From the NCBI GenBank assembly GCA_000431535.1, contig HF991805.1, forward strand, positions 1 through 40,383: a DNA stretch of 40,383 bases, given 5' to 3'. Every line of letters begins with the position of its first letter. Within the stretch, counting starts at the first letter, position 1. Source of the stretch: Clostridium sp. CAG:678 (lineage in GTDB: Bacteria; Bacillota; Clostridia; Oscillospirales; Acutalibacteraceae). Shown piece after piece: positions 1 to 7,210 of the stretch. The notes below the pieces were generated by a model, which searched no databases, was not told the origin of the DNA, and saw only the letters and a list, made by a program, of their open reading frames with translations. A program made the position numbers and the translations under genes.

Positions 1-29
1 TTCGAACCCCCGACCTTCTGGTTCGTAGT
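1..29 (-). tRNA. tRNA-Arg(ACG) 3' fragment, probable attachment core
   Basis: Read on the minus strand, these bases give an anticodon loop CTACGAA (anticodon ACG), the following anticodon-stem strand CCAGA, and a T arm ending in GGTTCGAA. The gene continues left of the window. To the right, where the 5' half should lie, the sequence does not complete the anticodon stem or a D arm, so only the 3' half is present. Tyrosine recombinases commonly duplicate a tRNA 3' half starting at the anticodon loop, so this is probably one end of an integrated element that extends rightwards. The assignment as an att core is inference. Confidence 0.65.
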
Positions 30-128
30 GCCTGAGATAAGTGTGAATTATTAGGTTTTAAGCCAAATTAAGCACTATCCAGTCCATTAAATCCAACCTA
101 AAATTTCATTATTTCCATCTAGTATTGC
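26..128. repeat. Diverged ~100-bp direct repeat, left copy
   Basis: This stretch aligns with 2606-2709 over about 100 bases at roughly two-thirds identity by eye. Both copies start TAGTG, run through ATAAGTGT(G/A)AATTATTA and end around a (A/T)ATTTCCA motif. The left copy begins at the edge of the tRNA-Arg fragment. The two copies bracket a DUF4143 remnant and the LHH nuclease/SUKH pair. They may be related recombination sites left by successive insertions. Confidence 0.6.
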
Positions 129-130
129 CG

Positions 131-198
131 ATAAGTGGTCAATAAGTGGTCAAACAAACTTGTTTTTTATTCATAAGTGGTCACCCAGATAAGTGGTC
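131..198 (+). repeat. Four ATAAGTGGTC direct repeats
   Basis: The ten-base word ATAAGTGGTC occurs exactly at 131-140, 142-151, 173-182 and 189-198. A related ATAAGTGTG lies at about 36. The repeats sit about 100 bases from the tRNA-Arg core, which is where tyrosine recombinase arm-type binding sites are usually found. They could alternatively be protein-binding iterons. The rest of 199-425 is AT-rich and holds nothing I recognise. Confidence 0.6.
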
Positions 199-425
199 GA
201 ATAAATATGAGCTAAACAATCAATATGAATTAACGCAAAAGACGATTGATGCATTTTAACTCTTCAATTTTAAAAAGTAATGAATATTTATCTTATAGTA
301 TTGGTTTGTCCATGAATTATTACTGAAGAGATAAAAGTTTTATAAAATCAATAGTTTTTACAGATTATCAGTAAAAACTTTTGATATTTTATAAGTTTTT
401 GGTTTTACATGTTATAAATGGAGAC

Positions 426-694
426 ATACGGTAAGATCTGCAGGCGAAATCTGTGGTGATAACGCAGGAAAAATTTTATCTTGCAGATTCTTCATTAAAA
501 TATTGCATTATGGGATTTAACCTGAAGTTGTTTGCCGCAACCTGCTGGAAGGATCGGATCGTAAAGTAGCAAACCTGCTTGAGATAAAAGAATATTATCT
601 GAAATATGTGGTAACGCTTGACAAACTTTACGTGCGCAATATTCATGGGGTTAAGATTGTATGTCTGTCAAATTTATTGCTGGAAAAAATTTAA
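426..694 (+). pseudogene. DUF4143 AAA-ATPase C-terminal remnant
   Basis: Around 444-569 one frame reads TQEKFYLADSSLKYCIMGFN, typical of the middle of DUF4143 ATPases. Near 572-694, another segment reads IKEYYLKYVVTLDKLYV and ends SNLLLEKI then TAA, matching the C-terminal end of the same family. The region between them is deleted, frames are broken by stops, and the N-terminal ATPase half is missing. This is a dead copy of an ATP-binding DUF4143 protein. An intact member of the family lies at 36714-37943. Confidence 0.7.
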
Positions 695-723
695 ATAATA
701 GTATAATAAGAATAATGCAAATG

Positions 724-761
724 GTCGGGAGATGTTCAGAATGGAATCCCTCCCGGCTTTT
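724..761 (+). terminator. Intrinsic terminator
   Basis: Arms GTCGGGAG (724-731) and CTCCCGGC (750-757) pair with one G-U and are followed by TTTTT. It lies just after the DUF4143 remnant and probably ended that gene's transcript. Confidence 0.7.
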
Positions 762-889
762 TATGTTTCAAATTGAGATTAATCGTTAAGAATTATGCAC
801 TTATCTAAGCATAATATTGTTGAAAAGTTTTATAAGAATTTATCTAAGTACAAATTACTGGACTGAAATTATATTTATATAGTAAATTC

Positions 890-918
890 TTGACTCAACT
901 TGCAATTATGTGTAATCT
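890..918 (+). promoter_or_regulatory. Sigma-A-like promoter of the nuclease/immunity pair
   Basis: A -35 TTGACT (890-895) and -10 TAATCT (913-918) are separated by 17 bases. They lie about 45 bases before a GGAGG ribosome binding site (953-957) that decides the ATG at 963. Confidence 0.55.
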
Positions 919-962
919 GTGAGCTTATTCCCACGGGGATTATTTTTATTTTGGAGGTTATA

Positions 963-2063
963 ATGACGCCGGAAAATTATGCTTACAGAAACAGTTTGTT
1001 CTTTTTAAGAAATGATTTTATCGGAAATAACAAGTGGCATATCCCTGATATTCCGAAATTTGAGATCAAAGAAGATGATTTTGATAATTTAAGAATGATC
1101 GGATTCGACAAGGTTAAAACTGATGAAACGCATTTTCACCGATTTGTTCATTTCTATTTGTACGACTATAAATTTGAATGTGTTTGGAAAAAGCCGTCTG
1201 ATTATACAGAAAAACTAAGCAGATTCAAAGCAATATTAACGCCCGATTTCAGTATGTATTTGGAAATGCATCCGCTTGAAAAACTACATAATGTTTTTCG
1301 TAACAGATGGATAGGAGCATATTACGCATCCAAAGGTCTCCGTGTAATTCCAAGCGTAAGTTGGGGAGGTGAAGATACTTTTGATTATTGTTTTGAAGGT
1401 ATTGCCAAAAACTCAGTTGTTTCAGTATCCACATATATGGTATCGGAACACGGTAGAACGCCTGCACAAAAGGAATTTTTCCTTAAAGGTTATAATGAAT
1501 TACTTAGACGCATAGAACCTGAATATGTTCTGTGTTATAATACGCCTTTTCCGGAAATGGAAGGAAATATTATAACTGTTGATTATGAATTGAACTCATG
1601 GAAACATATGAATGAAGACGCAAAAAAATCATTTAGTATGTTTTCAAATTACGGTTATGATGATATACTTAAAATAAATCTTTTTAATTTCATTTTTGCC
1701 AAAGGTATGGGCAGTTCCAGAGCCGGGCATCCGTGTATCATATTTAGAGGACAAAGAATCTTCGTACACGACGAATTATTTGACCTTGATTTTGTAACTC
1801 CGCTTGGTATAACGAACAGAGAGTTGATGGCTAAAGGAAATTCCCCGTTCGGCATTGATGGAAAAAGAATAAATATACATCATATTAATCAGGACCCGGA
1901 AGGTGATTTAGAGGAAATGCTCCAAACCGTGCATCAGCAGAATACAAAGGAACTTCATCCGTATTTAAATCGCCCGTCAAGAGTTAACAGAAAAGAGTTT
2001 CAAGAATTCAGAAAAGCCTATTGGCAATATAGATTAACACGATATGTGGAGGATAAGGAATAA
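963..2063 (+). CDS. DUF4417 domain fused to LHH (HNH/EndoVII) nuclease
   Basis: The 366-residue protein has two recognisable parts. Residues ~10-225 resemble DUF4417, a domain of unknown function common in mobile elements (motifs: RNRWIGAYYASKGL, VIPSVSWG, CFEGI, GYNELLRRIEPEYVLCY). Residues ~260-366 match the LHH nuclease group of the HNH/EndoVII superfamily: VTPLGITNRELM, then INIHHINQ with the metal/catalytic histidines, then MLQTVHQQNTKELHPY. LHH domains normally form the C-terminal toxin tip of secreted polymorphic toxins. Here no signal peptide or secretion domain is visible, so the protein probably acts inside the cell. Start chosen at 963 because GGAGG lies six bases upstream. The next gene overlaps its stop (TAATG) and encodes a SUKH immunity-type protein. 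DNA cleavage is inferred from the family. Confidence 0.75.
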   Translation: MTPENYAYRNSLFFLRNDFIGNNKWHIPDIPKFEIKEDDFDNLRMIGFDKVKTDETHFHRFVHFYLYDYKFECVWKKPSDYTEKLSRFKAILTPDFSMYLEMHPLEKLHNVFRNRWIGAYYASKGLRVIPSVSWGGEDTFDYCFEGIAKNSVVSVSTYMVSEHGRTPAQKEFFLKGYNELLRRIEPEYVLCYNTPFPEMEGNIITVDYELNSWKHMNEDAKKSFSMFSNYGYDDILKINLFNFIFAKGMGSSRAGHPCIIFRGQRIFVHDELFDLDFVTPLGITNRELMAKGNSPFGIDGKRINIHHINQDPEGDLEEMLQTVHQQNTKELHPYLNRPSRVNRKEFQEFRKAYWQYRLTRYVEDKE

Positions 2064-2545
2064 TGAGTTGCGAAATTTACAAAAAAGCAATGGAACTTGC
2101 AAAAACACTGCCAAATTATAAAATTTATGATTGTTGCAGCGACAATGCGATGGATGAACTAGAAGATTATCTCGGATTTGAACTTTCAAAACAACATTAT
2201 ACTTTTTTAAGGCAGGGAGCGCTTGAGGTTTCCGGAAGAATATTTTGCGCTAATTTTAAAGATGCGCATTATACATCTATGGATGTAATTGCAAATTTAG
2301 AGATGAATAAAAAATATAACCTTACCGTAGAAGATAAATTTGTTCCTATTCTTGAAGAAGATGAATGGATAAATTATCTGAACTATAACAGGCTAACAAA
2401 AGACAGTGAACCGACTATTGTTTATGCCTGGCCTACTCCTGACGAGTTTATTATATTTGAGCAGACTGATCAGGATCTTGGTGACTTTTTGTTTGAACTT
2501 TTTCAGGAGATAAAAACGGATCTTGAGTCTGAAGACGATTATTAA
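2063..2545 (+). CDS. SMI1/KNR4 (SUKH) family immunity protein
   Basis: This 160-residue acidic protein has the SUKH layout: the segment MDELEDYLGFELSKQHYTFLRQG near residues 29-51, a central (V/I)PILEEDEWINYL region and an acidic C-terminal tail. SUKH proteins bind and neutralise nuclease toxins of polymorphic toxin systems, and LHH nucleases are among their usual partners. The ATG overlaps the stop of the upstream nuclease gene by one base, so the two are translationally coupled. It is very likely the cognate inhibitor of that nuclease. Family assignment rests on residue pattern and context. Confidence 0.75.
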   Translation: MSCEIYKKAMELAKTLPNYKIYDCCSDNAMDELEDYLGFELSKQHYTFLRQGALEVSGRIFCANFKDAHYTSMDVIANLEMNKKYNLTVEDKFVPILEEDEWINYLNYNRLTKDSEPTIVYAWPTPDEFIIFEQTDQDLGDFLFELFQEIKTDLESEDDY

Positions 2546-2605
2546 TTTATTTTTAATGTCTTTCGGTTCTGTTTTCCAAAAACTACACCTACTGATTTTT
2601 TTGCT

Positions 2606-2709
2606 ATAGTGGCCAAAATAAGTGTAAATTATTACACTTCAAGTCAATTGAATATTATCCATTCCAAAAACTCTAACTTTAAGTTCCATAATTTCCAACT
2701 ATTATTACT
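2606..2709. repeat. Diverged ~100-bp direct repeat, right copy
   Basis: Right-hand partner of the repeat at 26-128, in the same orientation. It starts immediately downstream of the SUKH gene and lies in the gap before the ATPase operon. The copy lacks a recognisable tRNA segment and the ATAAGTGGTC iterons seen next to the left copy. Apart from this and a promoter, the 300-base gap holds nothing I recognise. Confidence 0.6.
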
Positions 2710-2779
2710 GGTCCGTTTGATTTGATATTACTCTAATAATCGTTTAGGACAAAATTTTTATGTAATTAATAGTATAAAG

Positions 2780-2808
2780 TTGCAGACAATTCTTTTTTAT
2801 GTTAATAT
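2780..2808 (+). promoter_or_regulatory. Predicted promoter of the GHKL/STAS/membrane operon
   Basis: A -35 TTGCAG (2780-2785) and a -10 TAATAT (2803-2808) are separated by 17 bases, 44 bases before the ATG at 2852. The surrounding DNA is very AT-rich, so chance matches are likely. Confidence 0.4.
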
Positions 2809-2851
2809 AATTTTGAAAATATATTTATAGTTAATAGTAAAGGTTGTATAA

Positions 2852-4018
2852 ATGAAATTTAGCGAACTTATTTTTAAAATGAATTCTCATAATAATATGT
2901 TTAAATCTAAAGACATACAAATTATTAAAGGGAGAATTATTGTTACTGTTGATAAAAGAAAATTAGATAACGAAACAATTTGCGATATATGTGTTAAGGC
3001 AAATTATATAAATGAAAAATATAAAATGATGTTTATCCCAATAGTCTTTTTTATGCCCAGAATCGATTTAGTGGATAAATTATCTTATGTACTGCTAGAA
3101 TGTATTGCATACACTTTAATGCAAGAATTTGGTAGGGTTATAGAGTTTAGTTTTAATGTAACAACAAATATTATAACGGAAGGATTTAAATATTCTCCTT
3201 TATGGAAGATTACGAATGGTAGTATGAATTATAAAAAGAAAAAAGAAGAATATTTATCAAAATTTTCTTTTAGTGTTTATAAATACCACTACAGAAGACT
3301 CTTGAAATATGAAGAAAGTGATGGAAATGATAAATTATCAAAAGTTTATGATGAGTTGGTTTATTTCCAAAAACATTGTGCAATTAATTCTAATGTAAGA
3401 GAAGAAATAGCTGAAGTGGCAATAGAGTTAATCGGAAATGCAATAGAACATTCAACTTCAGATTGTTTAATAGATTTTGATATTGCTACTAATTATAAAA
3501 ATTCACAAGGGGAATCAGTAAATAGTTTAAATTTAGCAATCGTTAATTATTCAGAAAATCTTCTAGCGGATAAATTAACTAAAGCGATAAAAACATATAA
3601 TCCATCTACTGATTTAAACAACAGGTATAAGAAAGTGCTAGAGGCATATAATAATCATTCAAGGTTTTTTAATGAACAATATGGTGAAGAAGATTTTTTT
3701 AATATTTCCACATTCCAAAATAGGGTTTCTAGCAGACAAAATAATCCAATGACAGGCGGAACGGGTTTAACTAAATTGCTTAAATCCGTTGAAGATAAAT
3801 CAGAGAATCACGCTTGTTATCTTTTAACTGGGAATAGAATCATTATTTTGGATAAAGACTATTTAGAGTATGAAGGTGATTGGATAGGATTTAATAAAGA
3901 ACACGATTATTTTAATACTCAACCTAATTTAAATTTGATTCAAAGAAGCAAGTTTTATATGCCTGGAACGGCATATAATTTGAATTTTATTATGAAAGTT
4001 GGAGATGAAAATGAATAA
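2852..4018 (+). CDS. GHKL/HATPase-type ATP-binding protein
   Basis: This 388-residue protein carries histidine-kinase-like ATPase motifs: an N box ELIGNAIEH at residues 192-200 (E192, N196, H200) and a glycine box GGTGL at 302-306. The usual DxGxG box is not recognisable; the corresponding strand reads LAIVNYSENL (about 228-237). There is no phospho-acceptor domain, receiver domain or membrane segment. The N-terminal ~170 residues are unrecognised and may be a sensor. It is the first gene of a three-gene operon and overlaps the STAS-like gene by eight bases. Such ATPase/STAS pairs resemble anti-sigma or partner-switching modules, where the ATPase phosphorylates or sequesters its STAS partner. 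That activity is inferred. The ribosome binding site is weak (AAAGG). Confidence 0.7.
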   Translation: MKFSELIFKMNSHNNMFKSKDIQIIKGRIIVTVDKRKLDNETICDICVKANYINEKYKMMFIPIVFFMPRIDLVDKLSYVLLECIAYTLMQEFGRVIEFSFNVTTNIITEGFKYSPLWKITNGSMNYKKKKEEYLSKFSFSVYKYHYRRLLKYEESDGNDKLSKVYDELVYFQKHCAINSNVREEIAEVAIELIGNAIEHSTSDCLIDFDIATNYKNSQGESVNSLNLAIVNYSENLLADKLTKAIKTYNPSTDLNNRYKKVLEAYNNHSRFFNEQYGEEDFFNISTFQNRVSSRQNNPMTGGTGLTKLLKSVEDKSENHACYLLTGNRIIILDKDYLEYEGDWIGFNKEHDYFNTQPNLNLIQRSKFYMPGTAYNLNFIMKVGDENE

Positions 4019-4301
4019 TAATACAGTTAAGTTACAATTTGATAAAGCAGTTACGCGATTAGCTGGATATGAATTTGGTGTGAAAACTTATGAAGATCAA
4101 ATTAATGGAAAAATAAATTTTAATGAACTACCAATTACAATAGAGTTTCCAGAACAAATAGTAAGGGTGGCATCTTCTTTTGCGCAAGGTTTTTTTAAAG
4201 CATTAACAGAAAAATTTGGCTATAATTTAATAGGAAAGGAAATTATTTTAAAATCAGAGAACCAATCTTTGATAGACTCAATAATAAATAATTTGTTATG
4301 A
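4011..4301 (+). CDS. STAS-like DUF4325 domain protein
   Basis: The 96-residue protein resembles the STAS-like DUF4325 family. It has a short beta-rich N-terminus (TVKLQFDKAVTRLAG) and the signature ITIEFPEQIVRVASSFAQGF, in which the Ser-Ser pair at the start of a helix is the position that corresponds to the regulatory serine of STAS domains. It ends in a typical beta-alpha tail (IILKSENQSLIDSIINNLL). The start at 4011 is chosen because GGAG lies six bases upstream; it overlaps the ATPase gene stop. The expected role is the switching partner of the upstream ATPase. Confidence 0.7.
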   Translation: MNNNTVKLQFDKAVTRLAGYEFGVKTYEDQINGKINFNELPITIEFPEQIVRVASSFAQGFFKALTEKFGYNLIGKEIILKSENQSLIDSIINNLL

Positions 4302-4310
4302 GGTAATTGA

Positions 4311-4769
4311 ATGATTATTTCGATTTTATCGCTAGTGATTTCAATAATATCGTTTATTATATCTACTGTTTTAGGTATATATAAAATTTGTGATGCAAAA
4401 AAAACCAATAAAGCAAAGATGGAAACAGAGTATTTTGATAGTTTATATAAAGATTATTTGCTCAATAAACTTCCCAAAGCTAGGGCAAAAATGTTAATTG
4501 GACAAGATTATAAATTAATTGGTTCACAAGAGTTAACTCAATTGCTTAATAGTATGCGACAAGATTCTCTTTATTTTATGTATGCGGATTCTAAGTTTTA
4601 TAACGATTTGAAAACTAAATTGCAAAGTTTAGAAGATTACATAGTTAATCACGAGGATCAAAAATTGATTGCAGAAGAGCAAACCGAATTTTTCAATAAT
4701 ATTCAGAGACAAATAATGGGTATTTACGATTTGATGTTAAAAAAACATAATGGTAAAAAATCACGATAA
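4311..4769 (+). CDS. Single-pass membrane protein, putative effector
   Basis: The 152-residue product has one clear N-terminal membrane helix (residues ~2-26, ISILSLVISIISFIISTVLGI), then a basic, largely helical cytoplasmic part of about 120 residues with coiled-coil character. No enzymatic motif is visible and I do not recognise the family. It has a GAGG ribosome binding site and starts nine bases after the STAS-like gene, so it belongs to the same operon. A small membrane protein behind a switch pair suggests an effector or signal output at the membrane; this is inference from context only. Confidence 0.6.
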   Translation: MIISILSLVISIISFIISTVLGIYKICDAKKTNKAKMETEYFDSLYKDYLLNKLPKARAKMLIGQDYKLIGSQELTQLLNSMRQDSLYFMYADSKFYNDLKTKLQSLEDYIVNHEDQKLIAEEQTEFFNNIQRQIMGIYDLMLKKHNGKKSR

Positions 4770-5450
4770 ACTTTATAAAAAATTAAAATTATGTTTTATT
4801 GTATATATGAAGTTAAAATTTGCATTCTTCGGATGTAATGCTTTTATTTAAACTACAACTATTTCTTAATTTATTTGTAGGAATATTAGATTATTTACTT
4901 TGATGATTAATTCTTTTATGTTTAAATTTAGTGTTAGTTCTTTGTTGGATAAAAATCATATATGAAAGTCACACTAATTTCGAACAAATTGTAAATCAAG
5001 TTATTTCTAATTTAAAAATTATATGTCCAGAACTGCCTATATTTCTGTTATATTTTATTTGTAAATCTCAATCGTACACATCTTGCTATCGAGAATTAAT
5101 AGAAAAAAAGTATTTTCGATTTTGATTACAAGTATTCATTAGTTATTATGATTTCTAGTACGAATTAAGAAAATGTTTGAAGTTCAATCTTTGTATTTCA
5201 AATGTTATGGATAAAAAATTAGATTTTTCATTTCATAAATATATTGGATATTAGAATTCACTATTGTTTAATATGTTTAATAACATTGACGATTGTGGCA
5301 AAAAGATTAAATGAGATGTTATCATTGAAATAAATAGAAATATATAATTAAATAGAATTAATGTCGGCGAAATGGTTAAAATCTTTAATTTTGCTAGTCT
5401 CTAAAGATGTTCTTATACTTCTAACATATTAGGACTACATTATAAAAGTT
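4770..5450. other. AT-rich stretch without a recognisable gene
   Basis: About 680 bases of very AT-rich DNA. The only open frame of any size (4931-5125) lacks a ribosome binding site and looks random. I see no repeat, RNA or promoter that I can support. Confidence 0.5.
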
Positions 5451-5477
5451 AATAATCCTCAATAGCTCAGTCGGTAG
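5451..5477 (+). repeat. Duplicated 5' part of tRNA-Asn
   Basis: These 27 bases are identical to 5554-5580: AATAA plus the first 22 bases of the tRNA-Asn gene up to the D arm (TCCTCAATAGCTCAGTCGG). After position 5477 the match stops abruptly and no anticodon or T arm follows. It is a tRNA fragment left by recombination or partial duplication, not a functional gene. Confidence 0.75.
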
Positions 5478-5558
5478 TGTTACTGTATATCTATACACCA
5501 CAAAAGATTGGCATTGAGATTGGAATATGTGCCCCAAAATGGTGCAAAAAGTAAATAA

Positions 5559-5634
5559 TCCTCAATAGCTCAGTCGGTAGAGCATGCGGCTGTTAACCGC
5601 AGGGTCGTTGGTTCGAGTCCAACTTGGGGAGCCA
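5559..5634 (+). tRNA. tRNA-Asn (GTT), CCA encoded
   Basis: A complete 76-base cloverleaf: acceptor arm TCCTCAA (5559-5565) pairs with TTGGGGA (5624-5630), D arm AGCTCAGTCGGTAGAGC, anticodon loop CTGTTAA with anticodon GTT, T loop GGTTCGAGTCC, discriminator G and genomic CCA at 5632-5634. It stands at the border between the AT-rich accessory region and the conjugation module, a typical integration point. Confidence 0.95.
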
Positions 5635-5637
5635 CGA

Positions 5638-5671
5638 AGCCTCACAGCAAATCTGTTGTGAGGCTTTTTTC
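5638..5671 (+). terminator. tRNA-Asn terminator
   Basis: Arms AGCCTCACA (5638-5646) and TGTGAGGCT (5657-5665) form a perfect nine-pair hairpin followed by TTTTT. Confidence 0.9.
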
Positions 5672-5718
5672 ATACCTAAAAGGACAATTAAATAACGGGA
5701 CTGTCTATTCAAAGAATC

Positions 5719-5764
5719 AGGGCGTGTAATGATTAAAGAAAAATCATTACACGCCCTTTTTTTG
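5719..5764 (+). terminator. Strong intrinsic terminator
   Basis: GGGCGTGTAATGATT (5720-5734) pairs perfectly with its complement at 5742-5756, followed by a run of seven T (5757-5763). No gene lies between it and the tRNA terminator, so it insulates the following gene cluster from the left side. Confidence 0.9.
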
Positions 5765-5799
5765 TTTGTATTTAAAATCAAAGAAAGGAAGTTTTAAAC

Positions 5800-6267
5800 A
5801 TGAAAACATACTTTACGGATTCATACCTTGAAAAGCAGATGATGAGGATACCTCGTCAGCCTAAGAAAATGTATTCAACATTCATAAATAAATCGTTCAG
5901 AAGCAAAAGCCATAAGGCAATATTTGAAAGAGAGATGCAGCACTATCAGAAACAGGGATATGTCCTCTCAAACCGATTCACTGCTGCCCTGTATATCCTG
6001 TCGGCAGATTTCTTTCTTTGGAAATCCGTCAAATATCATATCAAGCCGAACTACATTGACTTTGACAGGATCGATATCAAAGGCGCAGAGCCGAGGTCAT
6101 ATACCATGTATAAAGCCGCTAAGGATATCGTTTACAGAACAACAACGGTCGCTCTTTCGGATATGATCGAAAAAAGCGTGACCGATCATGAGCTCTTTAT
6201 GATCCTTCTCATCGCCATGTATATCTCAAGGTATGGGATAGAATGTATAGAGGCTGATAAAAAATGA
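5800..6267 (+). CDS. Conserved element protein of unknown function
   Basis: The 155-residue protein is well formed, with an AAAGGAAG ribosome binding site, balanced composition and helical segments such as FTAALYILSADFFLWKSVKYHI and VTDHELFMILLIAMYISRYG. It resembles small proteins at the start of clostridial conjugative elements (possibly the DUF6075 group, not certain). There is no signal peptide and the hydrophobic stretches are not clear membrane spans. It is the first gene of the conjugation module; its stop overlaps an operator-like palindrome. I cannot assign a function. Confidence 0.6.
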   Translation: MKTYFTDSYLEKQMMRIPRQPKKMYSTFINKSFRSKSHKAIFEREMQHYQKQGYVLSNRFTAALYILSADFFLWKSVKYHIKPNYIDFDRIDIKGAEPRSYTMYKAAKDIVYRTTTVALSDMIEKSVTDHELFMILLIAMYISRYGIECIEADKK

Positions 6268-6326
6268 AGTCCACTTCATTGACTTTAAAAACCGCCGTCT
6301 TAAAATAGATGATACATTGCAATGTA
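6263..6326 (+). promoter_or_regulatory. Promoter with two palindromic operator-like sites
   Basis: A -35 TTGACT (6279-6284) and -10 TAAAAT (6301-6306) are 16 bases apart. The palindrome AATGAAGTCCACTTCATT (6263-6280) overlaps the -35, and TACATTGCAATGTA (6313-6326) lies just after the -10. The pair of palindromes suggests repressor control of the operon starting at 6353. Confidence 0.5.
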
Positions 6327-6352
6327 AATACAAAAAAGAAAGGAGTATGTCG

Positions 6353-6775
6353 GTGATCTTATGCAAAGACGGAAGGCTGTGCTTTGTTAATGTTTCAGTT
6401 CCGTTTCCGAGTAATATATATCTAAATACGATTCCTGACACCGAATCAGAAAACAAGATTGAGTTCTGTGATGAAAACGGTGATAACAGAATCGTACTCG
6501 AAGAATCCGAAACTGTAAACTCATCGCTTGAGGAACTGAAAGACACAACAGCGATAATGCGCAAAGTCGATATTCAGCCGTTCAAAGTCAATGGATTAGA
6601 CGGTTATTCCGCACGGTATGAAGCAGACGGTTACAGGTATAAAGAGATCGTTTTGAATTTGGGGAATGGATATGTCTTCACGATGTATCTTGAAGCTGAA
6701 ACCAAGCAAACTGTATGTCGCGATAACAGCAATTTCATACTTGAACTTCCGCTGCAGAATGTGCGGAAGATCTAA
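6353..6775 (+). CDS. Hypothetical protein
   Basis: About 140 residues, mainly beta-type sequence, with no signal peptide, membrane helix or recognised motif. Start choice: the AGGAG at 6341-6345 is only one base from the ATG at 6347 but seven bases from the in-frame GTG at 6353, so GTG is preferred. A terminator directly follows the stop. It lies behind a regulated-looking promoter and is the only gene between that promoter and the terminator, so it may be expressed independently of the genes downstream. Function unknown. Confidence 0.5.
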   Translation: MILCKDGRLCFVNVSVPFPSNIYLNTIPDTESENKIEFCDENGDNRIVLEESETVNSSLEELKDTTAIMRKVDIQPFKVNGLDGYSARYEADGYRYKEIVLNLGNGYVFTMYLEAETKQTVCRDNSNFILELPLQNVRKI

Positions 6776-6781
6776 CCATGG

Positions 6782-6807
6782 TGCCCACAGAAATGTGGGC
6801 ATTTTTG
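6782..6807 (+). terminator. Intrinsic terminator
   Basis: TGCCCAC (6782-6788) pairs with GTGGGCA (6795-6801), followed by TTTTTG. It separates the 6353 gene from the DUF4314 gene. Confidence 0.85.
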
Positions 6808-6841
6808 TTTTCAAAATTCAGATTTAAGGAGTGATGTTCAT

Positions 6842-7168
6842 TTGAACGAATTTGACAGACTTCATCGGATAGCGAAAGACTTGAAAGAACGCTATCCGAG
6901 AGGAACAAGGATCATGCTGCTCGGTATGGGCGATGATCCAAGGCCGATAGAGAGCGGAACAAGAGGCACGGTGCGGTTCGTGGATGATATGGCGACCATA
7001 CACTGCGACTTCGATAACGGACGCTCACTCGGTCTTGCCTACGGTGAGGACAGATACAGAAAACTCACCGAACAGGAATTGGCAGAAGAAGAAAACAACG
7101 CCATATGCGTTGAAGAATCTACGGACGATATGATCGACGGCCAAAACGGTCAGTCCATGTCCATGTAG
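6842..7168 (+). CDS. DUF4314 domain protein
   Basis: The 108-residue protein contains the DUF4314 core at residues ~18-75: YPRGTRIMLLGM, then GTRGTVRFVDDMATIHCDFDNG, RSLGLAYGEDRYRKL. This SH3-like small beta domain is common in Firmicutes conjugative elements next to methyltransferases; its role is unknown. The C-terminal 30 residues are acidic and low complexity. Start is TTG at 6842, with TAAGGAG about ten bases upstream; ATG and GTG between them are out of frame. Confidence 0.75.
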   Translation: MNEFDRLHRIAKDLKERYPRGTRIMLLGMGDDPRPIESGTRGTVRFVDDMATIHCDFDNGRSLGLAYGEDRYRKLTEQELAEEENNAICVEESTDDMIDGQNGQSMSM

Positions 7169-7210
7169 TTAGGAGGCGATAAGAAACAAACACATAGGCA
7201 GTGATGCCGT

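Noticed and set aside
131-198. CRISPR-like repeats
   Set aside because: Units are only ten bases with spacers of 1, 21 and 6 bases; they fit integrase arm sites or iterons, not CRISPR.
859-887. Fourth TGGACT promoter copy before the LHH nuclease
   Set aside because: TGGACT is present at about 860 but no fitting -10 lies 16-17 bases on; TTGACT/TAATCT nearby is the better promoter.
4931-5125. 64-codon open frame in the AT-rich gap
   Set aside because: No ribosome binding site, random composition and no context support.
5593-5781. Minus-strand open frame over the tRNA-Asn ending KLDSNQRPCG
   Set aside because: It is the antisense of the tRNA and two terminators, a well-known false gene; no ribosome binding site.
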